Below are positions 35,219-42,881 of a DNA stretch of 46,067 nucleotides, in pieces. The position numbers were made by a program, and so were the translations under genes. This DNA is from Zavarzinella formosa DSM 19928 (lineage in GTDB: Bacteria > Planctomycetota > Planctomycetia > Gemmatales > Gemmataceae): NCBI RefSeq assembly GCF_000255705.1, contig NZ_JH636446.1, positions 264,646 to 310,712 on the forward strand, given 5' to 3'. The notes under the pieces were generated by a model. It was not told the DNA's origin. It did no database searches and saw only the letters and a list, made by a program, of their open reading frames with translations. Every line of letters begins with the position of its first letter. Within the stretch, counting starts at the first letter, position 1.

Positions 35219-36298
35219 ATGAGCCACATGAACCCGACACCTGATCGCCCCACGTATGCCTCCACCGTAAAAGCATTTCGCAAACAAAAAAAATGGAGTC
35301 AGAGACGCCTTGGACTTGAGGTCGAGAAGGTGACGAAGCACCGTCACACTTGTTCCAGACAGCCGATTTCAAACGGGGAAAAAACGAACACATGGTCCAG
35401 ACGATTCTTTCGGCCGATTTGCGAGGTCATGGGCCTTGAGCATGTAACTGTGGAGAATGCGTCTGATTATTTCGTGGTGGATGGCTGGACGAGCGAGGAG
35501 GCAGCCGCGGAAAAGGAGAGAACGCTCGCCGGAACTCTGGGGGAGATTCAAGGCTGCCTCGCAGAGGCGATGGAAATGGTGAACGATCTCGCCGCCGGAA
35601 CGTCAAGGTTGTTCGGAATGATGGGGCCGGAGAGCAATTGGGGCGGTACGACAACCACTCTACTTCCCAACATGTTCGAGTTCAACGATGATAACAAGGC
35701 CATGATCGAACAAGTGTTTGGCGCCATCTCCCGGGGCACGAACATCTTGTTCTTCACCCCGTCGCGTCAGTTCATCAAAGATCTCGAAGAAATCGACGAG
35801 CTTAATAACCTGGAATCCTACGAGGATTTCGACAATGGATTCAAAGATGTGTTCCGCAGCCGACTCATCCCTTGGCTTCAGGAAAAAGGCATGACAGAGT
35901 TTGACGCGACACGGGCCGCCTGGACTCGTGCCAATCGCTACGACGCTGACCGCTTTCCGTTGGTCAGCGCCCGAGAAACCCTGTCAATGTTAACGACATG
36001 GAGGGTAGATGGCGAGAAGGTGCAGCGATTGTTCTACCGAGGTTTCACTTCGCCATGCGGAATGGAAGGAATCCACGCACTTCCCCGCGACGAACGTTCA
36101 CTTGAACGATTCAGCCATTGGATGGGAAGACATTTGGACGCGACCAACAAGGCTCTCAAACGCAAAATTGAGTCAACTGACGACGGGAGCGATGAGCGCC
36201 AGAAGATCCAATGGCAGTTGCAGTTTATCAGGGAGTTCCTTGACCGCACTGATAAGCCGCCGTCTTTAAATGACAGCAGGTGGCATCCACATATATAG
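35219..36298 (+). CDS. XRE-like helix-turn-helix regulator with long unknown C-terminal domain
   Basis: A 359-residue protein. Residues about 12-75 look like a Cro/CI-type helix-turn-helix (STVKAFRKQKKWSQRRLGLEV). The remaining about 280 residues are unrecognised, acidic and helical, with a segment TNILFFTPSRQFIKDLEEI that could be an alpha/beta domain. The ATG at 35219 has a poor ribosome site; another ATG at 35228 is possible. Divergent from the ParB-like gene across a region with the TGCGCA operator-like repeats, so it is a candidate master regulator of the element. Confidence 0.72.
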   Translation: MSHMNPTPDRPTYASTVKAFRKQKKWSQRRLGLEVEKVTKHRHTCSRQPISNGEKTNTWSRRFFRPICEVMGLEHVTVENASDYFVVDGWTSEEAAAEKERTLAGTLGEIQGCLAEAMEMVNDLAAGTSRLFGMMGPESNWGGTTTTLLPNMFEFNDDNKAMIEQVFGAISRGTNILFFTPSRQFIKDLEEIDELNNLESYEDFDNGFKDVFRSRLIPWLQEKGMTEFDATRAAWTRANRYDADRFPLVSARETLSMLTTWRVDGEKVQRLFYRGFTSPCGMEGIHALPRDERSLERFSHWMGRHLDATNKALKRKIESTDDGSDERQKIQWQLQFIREFLDRTDKPPSLNDSRWHPHI

Positions 36299-36416
36299 GA
36301 GGCGTTCACCGACCCGTTGACATCTTTTCCTCCGTGCGTTACCCCTTTTCCGCCTGGTCGTTGTTTCAAAAGGGTTCAGCGGTCAGGCATAAAAACCCCA
36401 CAACCACGGAGGCCCC

Positions 36417-37037
36417 ATGGCTAAACGCAAGAAAGACCAACCCATCGAATCCCATACCGAACCCCATCAAATCGTCGAACAGGTCGCTGACTCTTTCTCA
36501 CTCCCCTCCGATGTCCCTTTGGCCGAGCCGGTTGAACACCACGAACATGCTCACCACACACCGCATCACGAAGCCCATCAAGAAGACCCACATTCCGTTG
36601 TGAACGAACCCGCCGTTGCCGAGGAAAAGAAAGCTGGCACTTGGGTTGATAGAGCCAATCCTTGGCCTTCGTTGTCACACCACTGGCCTGATGGATATAA
36701 GGTCACTCTTTCCGAAGGATCATGGACCAAGGAAAACCAGAAACCCTCGGCAATGCTAATCACGTTTGGCAGTGGCACAAAGGACGACCAGCCCAAGGCG
36801 TTTGATTCCATCAAGCACGTTCTGAAAGACTCCGGCTATCATTGGGACGCCGAATCGAAGGCTTGGAGCAAGTGGCTGAAGGCCGGCCAAACGCAGGAAG
36901 GCCGTGTGAGTAATTCCCGCACCCGTGACGACGCGATCAAACTGGTCGATCAGGTCGTTCGCATGGAAGAAGCCGTCCGTGGTGAGATTCCAGGACGTAG
37001 CCAGCAGTTGGCCAAGGACGAGACGATCCCGTTCTAA
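36417..37037 (+). CDS. His-rich protein of unknown function (206 aa)
   Basis: A 206-residue protein. The N-terminal 75 residues are disordered and His/Glu/Pro-rich (EHHEHAHHTPHHEAHQED), a possible metal-binding tract. The C-terminal 120 residues form a conserved-looking domain (SEGSWTKENQKPSAMLITFG, DSGYHWDAESKAWSKWL). The last motif is reminiscent of single-domain proteins that recur on mobile elements. GGAGG precedes the ATG. No name can be given. Confidence 0.72.
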   Translation: MAKRKKDQPIESHTEPHQIVEQVADSFSLPSDVPLAEPVEHHEHAHHTPHHEAHQEDPHSVVNEPAVAEEKKAGTWVDRANPWPSLSHHWPDGYKVTLSEGSWTKENQKPSAMLITFGSGTKDDQPKAFDSIKHVLKDSGYHWDAESKAWSKWLKAGQTQEGRVSNSRTRDDAIKLVDQVVRMEEAVRGEIPGRSQQLAKDETIPF

Positions 37038-37268
37038 TCAACAGGTCGGCTCAACCGGCTTTCGGCAAGGACATTGCTGGACGAACGGGGCATTGGACGC
37101 GACGCACTTGGGGCAGAGCCATCCCATTCTGTAGGGAGGCGGTTCGCTCACTGGCAAGGCCGGCCAAACGGCAAGTTTCCACGGAGGTGAAGAATGGCGA
37201 TTAAATCTTGCGGATGGGCAGACGCCTTCAGGATGTTTACATTCTCCAGTGCAGCAGCAAGCGACCAT
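37038..37268 (-). CDS. zinc-ribbon mini-protein (76 aa)
   Basis: A 76-residue Cys-rich protein with CCCTGECKHPEGVC near the N-terminus and GWLCPKCVASNAPFVQQCPC near the end, fitting a zinc ribbon. AAGGAGGG immediately upstream of ATG 37268 strongly supports this start. Its 5' part overlaps the gene at 37148-37462 by about 120 bases in another frame. It converges with the His-rich gene. Confidence 0.65.
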   Translation of the reverse strand: MVACCCTGECKHPEGVCPSARFNRHSSPPWKLAVWPALPVSEPPPYRMGWLCPKCVASNAPFVQQCPCRKPVEPTC

Positions 37269-37462
37269 AATCCCTCCTTGGTTATGACTGAGCCGGGTAG
37301 CCACTCCCGGCGGCCCTTGCGGGTCTTGAGTGCCAACCCCTCAACCTTCATCCTCACACGTGGAACGTGATCGTCCGGCTTAGGGGCTGGTTTGGTTGCG
37401 GGTCTGGCATTCAGGGTTCGCGTGGTAGCCCACCCCACGGACAACTCTTCGTGCTTTCGCAC
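37148..37462 (-). CDS. small island protein, unknown (104 aa)
   Basis: A 104-residue basic protein with a GTG start. The second half (VEGLALKTRKGRREWLPGSV, KEGLWSLAAALENVNILK) looks like a folded domain. It overlaps the zinc-ribbon gene at its 3' end and another short frame at its 5' end. An ATG at 37351 could be the true start. Confidence 0.42.
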   Translation of the reverse strand: MRKHEELSVGWATTRTLNARPATKPAPKPDDHVPRVRMKVEGLALKTRKGRREWLPGSVITKEGLWSLAAALENVNILKASAHPQDLIAILHLRGNLPFGRPCQ

Positions 37463-37656
37463 AGGCTTGGCCCGCCATCCAGCTTCACGACTTGCGGATT
37501 GTCACATCCGCCACCGCAACCGACGACATCTTGCCTGATCCATGACACTCGCGCAACCACTTTCCCATAAACGAAACAACCCGCCCCGAAAATGGAGCGG
37601 GTCTTGAGCTTTTCATCACCGGCAAATTCACACCACGCCTCGGCGACGGCCAGCAA
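37411..37656 (-). CDS. possible Cys-rich small protein (81 aa)
   Basis: The frame begins at TTG 37656, close after an in-frame stop, and encodes 81 residues with several Cys (VVGCGGGC, LCESTKSC) and a strand-like GAGCFVYGKVVARVSWI. It overlaps both neighbours by about 30-50 bases. The start has no good ribosome site, so this is tentative. Confidence 0.3.
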   Translation of the reverse strand: MLAVAEAWCEFAGDEKLKTRSIFGAGCFVYGKVVARVSWIRQDVVGCGGGCDNPQVVKLDGGPSLCESTKSCPWGGLPREP

Positions 37657-37846
37657 CGATCATCACGACGCCTGCGGCAACCGCCACAATACCGGCGATG
37701 GGGTTGAGAATGAGTGTGTGGGGTTTTTGATAGTCGATTGTCAAAAAGCTGGTGTCAACTGCTCGCTCGGTTGTCATAAAAGTGATGCTCGGAACGGCGA
37801 GGGCGATGATGCCAAGGATTACGAGCAGAATTCCGATGGTTCGCAT
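37628..37846 (-). CDS. two-helix small membrane protein (72 aa)
   Basis: 72 residues with two hydrophobic helices (IGILLVILGIIALAVPSITF and LNPIAGIVAVAAGVVMIVAG) joined by a short loop, ending GRRRGVV. This architecture is that of the small DUF3185-like family. GGAG lies upstream of ATG 37846. It probably resides in the cytoplasmic membrane; function is unknown. Confidence 0.75.
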   Translation of the reverse strand: MRTIGILLVILGIIALAVPSITFMTTERAVDTSFLTIDYQKPHTLILNPIAGIVAVAAGVVMIVAGRRRGVV

Positions 37847-38080
37847 GGTTGCTTCTCCGCTTGAATTTCGTGTGTTTGAATGTTGAAAGTGAATCATGCA
37901 CGCTCTGTGCCAATCGATGCCGAAAGGAGGGAGATTAAAATGCTTGACCAAACCTGTCAGATGCGATTCACTCCCCCATGCGAGCGACCACATCCCCATC
38001 AACGGCCATTTTGTGCATCATCCGCCTGTCGCTCGCAAGCCTCGCGGGTGATGCGCCAAGTGGCTGGAGAGTGAGGTGAG

Positions 38081-38269
38081 ATGAAGCTGAAAGTTTGGAT
38101 TGCCACGGACAAGGTCGGCAGTAAGTGCGAGCGGATCGTAGATGTACCAGACGAAGAGCTTGAGGACATGAATGAGGAGTCGCGCCAAGAGTATTTCGAG
38201 GAATGTGCTCGTGAGGAAATCTGGAACATGGCTGAATTTGGCTGGTCCATCGTGAATGAAACTGCATGA
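38081..38269 (+). CDS. small acidic phage-type protein (62 aa)
   Basis: 62 residues: MKLKVWIATDKVGSKCERIV, then an acidic segment (DEELEDMNEESRQEYFEECA) and WNMAEFGWSI. It matches the general form of small phage and mobile-element proteins of the DUF7167 type. A GAGGTGAG sequence precedes the ATG. Its stop overlaps the next frame by ATGA. Function is unknown. Confidence 0.68.
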   Translation: MKLKVWIATDKVGSKCERIVDVPDEELEDMNEESRQEYFEECAREEIWNMAEFGWSIVNETA

Positions 38270-38409
38270 AGGGCTACTTTGGCATCGGGATCGAGAACTG
38301 CAAGACCGGCGTCAATGTCGGCACGCTCTGGCGGTCGGCCCACAACCTCGCCGCATTGTTATTTCCCGCCAAACCGGAAAACGGGCAATTATCGCCCCCA
38401 AGGGCATGA
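38266..38409 (+). pseudogene. truncated SpoU/TrmH-family RNA methyltransferase N-terminus
   Basis: A 47-residue frame starts MKGYFGIGIENCKTGVNVGT, then LWRSAH, the diagnostic N-terminus of TrmH/SpoU-type RNA 2'-O-methyltransferases (intact about 160-250 residues). After LWRSAHN the sequence diverges and stops. The S-adenosylmethionine-binding knot is absent, so it cannot be active as it stands. Its ATG overlaps the upstream stop by ATGA, as in a former operon. No continuation was found in the other frames. Confidence 0.6.
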
Positions 38410-38492
38410 CTGATGCACTCATCAGAGCCCCCGGCCGTTTGCTCTCTCATCCGAGGCATGGTTCGGGCAGATGCACAGATATAGAGGACAGC

Positions 38493-38702
38493 ATGTCAGA
38501 CCCGAAAAACGTGGCTCACGACAAAAAGGTTCAGCAGGAGAAAAAGCACAACGGCGAAGTGCCTGCCAGTGGTGCGACCGAAAAGCCGAAGCCGGGAAAG
38601 AAGCCGACCCTCAAAAAGGCAGATAGTGAGGGAGAGAGCTTCCAGCAACACGCCCACCAGACGGAAGCCGAAGAAAAGAAGCCCGATTCAACGGCACAAT
38701 AA
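38493..38702 (+). CDS. highly charged disordered protein (69 aa)
   Basis: 69 residues, Lys/Glu/Gln/Pro-rich without hydrophobic core (KKVQQEKKHNGEVPASGATE), probably intrinsically disordered. AGAGGA stands just before the ATG. The longer frame upstream of this ATG overlaps the methyltransferase fragment and is not supported. Confidence 0.55.
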   Translation: MSDPKNVAHDKKVQQEKKHNGEVPASGATEKPKPGKKPTLKKADSEGESFQQHAHQTEAEEKKPDSTAQ

Positions 38703-38876
38703 CCATGTTTCATGGGTGGCACCGGGGAATTGAACGAGGGGCTGCCGTCATGGCATCGGCTCTCGCCGCCCCCGCCCTTGCCTTCGCGTCTTGCGTTGGC
38801 GAAGAGGAGGAATACCGAGAAGAGGGGAGAGACGCAACCCGGTTTGGTAGAATGGCGTCACCCTTGGAGAAACGTA

Positions 38877-39467
38877 ATGTTACGCACTTTGCCCATCTTC
38901 GTGATGCTGCCCATTCTCGCCGTTGCCGCGCCCGCTCCGAAAGAAAAAAACGCTCTCTATTTCGCATCGAAGGTCGGCGACAAACTCGTTTATGAGCACC
39001 AAGACCAAGATCATAAGAATGAGCGAACGGAAGTGGTCACTCATGTGGAACACAAAGACGGACGGCTCATCGTCACAATTTCACGTGAATGGGACGGCAA
39101 ATCAGTTGGGCCCATGGCCTATGAAGTCTCGCCCAAAGGACTGCATATGAACGCGGGCGTGACGTCCCGCCCCCATCCATTGCTCAAACTGCCTGCAAAA
39201 GCAGGTGATTCGTGGCTTAACGGGCCAGAATCGACCGACCATAAAGGATACAGAAGTACTTCGACCATTACGCAGACGGACGTGGACATCGAAGTTCCTG
39301 CGGGAAAATTCAAAACCATCCGTGTTGAAACACACATTACGGTTCAGGACCAGCGATTGACCAACATTTGCTGGTATGCACCCAACGTGGGATTGGTGAA
39401 AAGGATCACCACCCTTGCATCAGGCGAGCGGACACAGACCCTGAAATCGTTCACCCCCGGCAAATAA
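38877..39467 (+). CDS. exported protein, tandem paralogue 1
   Basis: A 196-residue protein with a signal peptide (MLRTLPIFVMLPILAVAAPA). The mature part contains ASKVGDKLVYE, LLKLPAKAGDSW, DIEVPAGKFKTIRVE, CWYAPNVGLVKRI and C-terminus LKSFTPGK. These are shared block for block with the next gene, so the two are duplicates. The fold resembles DUF3108-like beta proteins of the envelope. GGAGA lies before ATG 38877; the longer frame is unsupported. Confidence 0.8.
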   Translation: MLRTLPIFVMLPILAVAAPAPKEKNALYFASKVGDKLVYEHQDQDHKNERTEVVTHVEHKDGRLIVTISREWDGKSVGPMAYEVSPKGLHMNAGVTSRPHPLLKLPAKAGDSWLNGPESTDHKGYRSTSTITQTDVDIEVPAGKFKTIRVETHITVQDQRLTNICWYAPNVGLVKRITTLASGERTQTLKSFTPGK

Positions 39468-39483
39468 TCGCCAAGGACTTCCC

Positions 39484-40098
39484 ATGCGCCACGCCGTCAT
39501 TGCCCTGCTCGCCGCAGGCCTTCCGCTCCTCGGCGCCCCGGCTCCAAAGGAGAAGGACAAGCCTGTCTTGTATTACGCCACCAAGGTCGGCGATAAAAGG
39601 GTGTATGAACGGAGGACTCATGAACCCAACGTAGCGGACACTACCAGCGAGAACACGCAATTGGTGACCAAAGTGGAAGAAAAGGATGGTCGCTTCTTGG
39701 TCACGATTCGGTCTGACATAACCGTCCCGCCCAGGCCAGACCTGACTTTTGAAGTTTCGCAAAAGGGATTGTTCACAGTCGCCATCAATGGCATGGAACA
39801 CGCTCTGTCCCGCCAACTTCTCAAGCTGCCTGCCAAAGCCGGTGATTCGTGGGAAAGCAATCCGGAGTTGCCAAAGGGGTCGAGAACAACTTACACGATG
39901 ATCGGGGAAGAAGTGATCGAAGTCCCGGCTGGAAAATTCAAGGCATTGCGGATCGAAAGCGTGTGGCGAGTCGGGGGCGATCTGAATGGAAAGCAGAGCT
40001 GCTGGTATGCGCCTGGAGTGGGGCTGGTGAAATCATTGAATGAATTTCCGGGAATCGAGCAGGTGACTGTCTTGAAGTCGTTCACGCCGGGGAAGTGA
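39484..40098 (+). CDS. exported protein, tandem paralogue 2
   Basis: A 204-residue protein with a signal peptide (AVIALLAAGLPLLGAPA) and the same blocks as the previous gene: ATKVGDKRVYE, LLKLPAKAGDSW, VIEVPAGKFKALRIE, CWYAPGVGLVKSL, LKSFTPGK. AAGGA precedes the ATG. Spacing to the paralogue is 16 bases, so the two are probably co-transcribed. It converges on the zinc-ribbon gene. Function is unknown, probably periplasmic or surface-exposed. Confidence 0.82.
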   Translation: MRHAVIALLAAGLPLLGAPAPKEKDKPVLYYATKVGDKRVYERRTHEPNVADTTSENTQLVTKVEEKDGRFLVTIRSDITVPPRPDLTFEVSQKGLFTVAINGMEHALSRQLLKLPAKAGDSWESNPELPKGSRTTYTMIGEEVIEVPAGKFKALRIESVWRVGGDLNGKQSCWYAPGVGLVKSLNEFPGIEQVTVLKSFTPGK

Positions 40099-40100
40099 CC

Positions 40101-40277
40101 TCACCCCTTCGTCACGCGCACTTTCCACTGATGACCGCAATTATCGCATTGGTAGGTCATCTCGATCCCGGCCGGGCGATTGACCTCGCCCTTTTCGGCA
40201 ATCTTCGTTCCCGTGCACTTGCATGCTCTTTGGGAGCAACCCGGGCATGTTTTTTTGGTAGGTGACTTCCGGCCCAT
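40101..40277 (-). CDS. 58-residue zinc-ribbon protein
   Basis: A short frame from ATG 40277 encodes MGRKSPTKKTCPGCSQRACK, then C and a second knuckle YQCDNCGHQWKVRVTKG. The Cys pairs CPGC and CDNC indicate a zinc ribbon, possibly nucleic-acid binding. GGAG lies 8 bases upstream of the ATG. It ends two bases from the stop of the exported paralogue. Upstream, 40278-40516 has no convincing gene. Confidence 0.6.
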   Translation of the reverse strand: MGRKSPTKKTCPGCSQRACKCTGTKIAEKGEVNRPAGIEMTYQCDNCGHQWKVRVTKG

Positions 40278-40516
40278 CTTTCGGGCTCCAGATGCTGATC
40301 AAGACGCTAATTAAGGTTGGTTTGATCTTATCACACCTCATGATCACATCCCTCCAGGAATCCTGTTTCGGCCGGATTTTTCCCTGGAAGACAAGATTGT
40401 TATCGCCTGTGATTGAAACGCCTTTGACGGCCAACAAACCGCTTTACACATCGCGCAATCCGCGCTAACGTCATCGCACGCATGGGCAATCAAGCCCGGC
40501 GAACCAGTGAGGGCCG
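40278..40516. other. intergenic region before the NAD operon, no gene supported
   Basis: About 240 bases with relatively AT-rich stretches. Short frames on both strands have poor starts and no recognisable domain. It presumably holds the promoters of the divergent zinc-ribbon gene and the NAD operon, but no clear -35/-10 pair was found. Confidence 0.4.
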
Positions 40517-41371
40517 GTGCCATCTGAAATCCAACTCTTCCACGACGACAACCGCCACCCATCTGAATCATTCACGTTCCCCGGTGGCGAAATCCAAGTT
40601 CGATTTCCAAGCCTTCCGCAACAACTAGCGGGCGACATCTCCGTTCTTGCCCGCTTGCAATCACCCGACGCGATCATCCGTTTGCTGCTGGCATGCGAAG
40701 TGATTGCCCGCGTCCATCGAGGAGGCCGAAAGACCTTGGTCGTCCCGTACTTCCCCTACGCGAGGCAAGATCGAGTGATGCAAGAGGGCGAGGCGTTCAG
40801 CCTGAAGAGCATCGCCAGCCTGATCAATCGCCTCGGGTTCGACGAGGTGGTCACATGCGATCCGCACAGCGATGTGACTTCTGCCTTGGTCGAGAACATC
40901 AGGATCATTCCTCAAGTTGATCTTGTTGTCGCCCACGAAGGGATCGGACGCATCATCCACTCTGACATCACCGTCGTTGCGCCGGACGCGGGTGCGGCCA
41001 AGAAGGCATTCGCCGTCGCCAATCATTACCGCCTGCCGTTGCTGACTGCTTCCAAAGTACGAGATGTAACCACCGGTGCTATCACCCACACGGAGGTCCA
41101 CGACGCAGCATCGGTTGCAGGCAGGAGCGCTCTCATCGTAGATGACATCTGCGACGGCGGCCGGACGTTCATCGAACTGGCCAAGGTGCTGCGGTCACAG
41201 GGTGCCAACCGGGTGTTCCTCTTCGTCACCCACGGCATCTTCTCGCAGGGCTTGGGCGTTTTCAATGGATTGATCGACGCCGTATTCACCACTGACACAT
41301 TTCTCAGCCGCGATGTTGAATCTCCGCATCAGGCTCCCGTTCCACTTCACATCTCAACCATTCACTTCTGA
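40517..41371 (+). CDS. phage-type ribose-phosphate pyrophosphokinase homologue (Prs or Adps)
   Basis: A 284-residue PRPP-synthetase homologue. Visible motifs are VVPYFPYARQDRVM (ATP/ribose-phosphate region), TCDPHSDVTSAL (metal-binding loop), SKVRDVTTG (catalytic Lys-x-Arg) and LIVDDICDGGRTFIELAKVL (pyrophosphate-binding PRPP loop). The DPHSD and CDGG forms are those of phage enzymes rather than the housekeeping Prs (DLHA, DTGG). It is shorter than the usual 310 residues. GTG start with GAGGG upstream. It is 12 bases upstream of the NAMPT homologue, so it supplies that enzyme's co-substrate: PRPP if a true Prs, ADP-ribose pyrophosphate if a NARP1 Adps. Confidence 0.88.
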   Translation: MPSEIQLFHDDNRHPSESFTFPGGEIQVRFPSLPQQLAGDISVLARLQSPDAIIRLLLACEVIARVHRGGRKTLVVPYFPYARQDRVMQEGEAFSLKSIASLINRLGFDEVVTCDPHSDVTSALVENIRIIPQVDLVVAHEGIGRIIHSDITVVAPDAGAAKKAFAVANHYRLPLLTASKVRDVTTGAITHTEVHDAASVAGRSALIVDDICDGGRTFIELAKVLRSQGANRVFLFVTHGIFSQGLGVFNGLIDAVFTTDTFLSRDVESPHQAPVPLHISTIHF

Positions 41372-41383
41372 AAGGACTCGCCC

Positions 41384-42250
41384 ATGAAACTTAACCCATT
41401 GAATTGCATCGATTTTTATAAGGCCGATCACCGCCGCCAGTATCCCGAGGGCACGACGCTGGTCTATTCCAACTTCACGCCCCGCTCGGGCAAATTGAGC
41501 AACATCCCCGAACATCTATTCAATGGACGGGTGGTGTTCTTCGGGTTGCAATACTTCATCAAGCACTTCCTGATCGAGACATGGAACACGGAATTCTTCG
41601 CCAAGCCCAAGGAGGAGGTTGTCGCCCGGTACAAACGCCGGATGGACACTTCTCTTGGGAAAGACGCGATCCCGGTCGAACACATCGAGGCTCTTCACGA
41701 CCTCGGCTATCTGCCGATCTGCATCAAAGCGTTGCCCGAAGGCTCGTCCGTGCCGATCAAGGTTCCGGCGTTGGTGATTTACAACACGCATCCCGACTTC
41801 TTCTGGCTTACCAACTATCTCGAAACCGTCCTGTCCTGCTACCTGTGGAAGCCGATGACCTCGGCCACCATCGCCAGGCATTACCGCACCTTGCTTGAGC
41901 GTTACGCCTTGGAAACCGGGACTGACGCGGGCTTCGTGCAATTTCAGGCCCATGACTTCTCCTTCCGTGGATTGAGCGGTGTGACCGATGCGGCCTTGTC
42001 GGGAGCCGCCCACCTGACTTCCTTTGTGGGAACAGACACCGTGGCCGCAATTGATCTGATCGAGGATTACTACAACGGCGACGCGGAGAAGGAGTTGATC
42101 GGTTGCAGCGTGCTGGCGACTGAACATAGCGTTGCTTGTCTTTCTTCTTGCCATTTTGGTGGTGATGTGAGCATGGTGGAGGAGGCTTACGACGAGGTGA
42201 GCGGTGAATGGAATCGGATAGCGTACCTGACCAATGACAAAGCGATGTAA
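41384..42250 (+). CDS. NAMPT homologue, N-terminal half (split by HNH gene)
   Basis: A 288-residue protein covering the N-terminal half of nicotinamide phosphoribosyltransferase (NadV/NAMPT, or Namat of NARP1). Motifs: DFYKADHRRQYPEGTTLVYS, NFTPRSGK, FQAHDFSFRGLSG (Asp and aromatic residues of the active site), GTDTVAAIDLI and SVLATEHSV with the active-site His at about 248. Homology stops there. The last about 37 residues (LSSCHFGGDVSMVEEAYDEV onward) have no counterpart in the family and end at a stop inside the HNH start. Full-length enzymes have about 480 residues. AAAGGA precedes the ATG. Alone it lacks the R-P-D-S-G-D motif, so activity needs the other half. Confidence 0.85.
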   Translation: MKLNPLNCIDFYKADHRRQYPEGTTLVYSNFTPRSGKLSNIPEHLFNGRVVFFGLQYFIKHFLIETWNTEFFAKPKEEVVARYKRRMDTSLGKDAIPVEHIEALHDLGYLPICIKALPEGSSVPIKVPALVIYNTHPDFFWLTNYLETVLSCYLWKPMTSATIARHYRTLLERYALETGTDAGFVQFQAHDFSFRGLSGVTDAALSGAAHLTSFVGTDTVAAIDLIEDYYNGDAEKELIGCSVLATEHSVACLSSCHFGGDVSMVEEAYDEVSGEWNRIAYLTNDKAM

Positions 42251-42881
42251 CAAATGCAAAGAGCATAAGCCACAGGCAGAGTTTCACAAACGTGCCTGCC
42301 ACAAAGATGGAATGGATTCATGGTGTAAGGCATGCAGAAATTGGCTCAACAAAGAATATCGCATGCAGAACGACGCAAGGCTGAAAGCAGCAAGAAAAGT
42401 GCGGTATCAATCGAATCTGGAAAAATTTAGGGAAGAGAAGAAGGCATACTACAGAAAAAACGTGGCCAAAAAGAGGTTGTATGACGTCGAGTATCGGGCA
42501 GCGAACAAGGATCGGATTCGCGACTGCAAACGCGTCTGGGAAGAGAAAAACCGAGACAACTCCATTGTCAGGGTCAAGCGGAATCTACGGCGTCGGCTTG
42601 GCCATGTGATACGAAGAGAAAACAAATGCTCGTCAATGCTGGACTTGCTCTCTTGCAGTGCGGAAGACTTCGTCAAGCATATCGAGTCCCAGTTCGAGAC
42701 AGGCATGAGTTGGGAGAACTATGGGTCGTTCGGCTGGCACATCGACCACATCATGCCTTGCCACTCGTTCGACCTTACGAAGCCGGACCAGCAACAGGCC
42801 TGTTTCCATTACACGAACCTGCGGCCATTATGGTGGCGGGAAAACATATCAAGGAGGAGGATTCATGAAGACGAGAATTAG
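42234..42881 (+). CDS. HNH homing endonuclease inserted in the NAMPT gene
   Basis: A 215-residue protein. An N-terminal zinc knuckle (CNKC at 5-8 and CKAC at 31-34) precedes a long, Lys/Arg-rich linker helix (about 45-125). The C-terminal HNH nuclease has GWHIDHIMPCHSFDL (His-Asp-His) and FHYTNLRPLWWRENI (Asn). This is the usual architecture of phage HNH homing enzymes. It begins 17 bases before the stop of the N-terminal NAMPT half, and its last 17 bases contain the start of the C-terminal half. It is more AT-rich than its hosts, a sign of separate origin. No room is left for a standard group I intron core. Confidence 0.88.
   Translation: MTKRCNKCKEHKPQAEFHKRACHKDGMDSWCKACRNWLNKEYRMQNDARLKAARKVRYQSNLEKFREEKKAYYRKNVAKKRLYDVEYRAANKDRIRDCKRVWEEKNRDNSIVRVKRNLRRRLGHVIRRENKCSSMLDLLSCSAEDFVKHIESQFETGMSWENYGSFGWHIDHIMPCHSFDLTKPDQQQACFHYTNLRPLWWRENISRRRIHEDEN

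Noticed and set aside
42136-42881. A group I intron carrying the HNH gene
   Set aside because: Only about 100 bases lie outside the HNH frame, too few for a typical catalytic core; not fully excluded without a covariance search.
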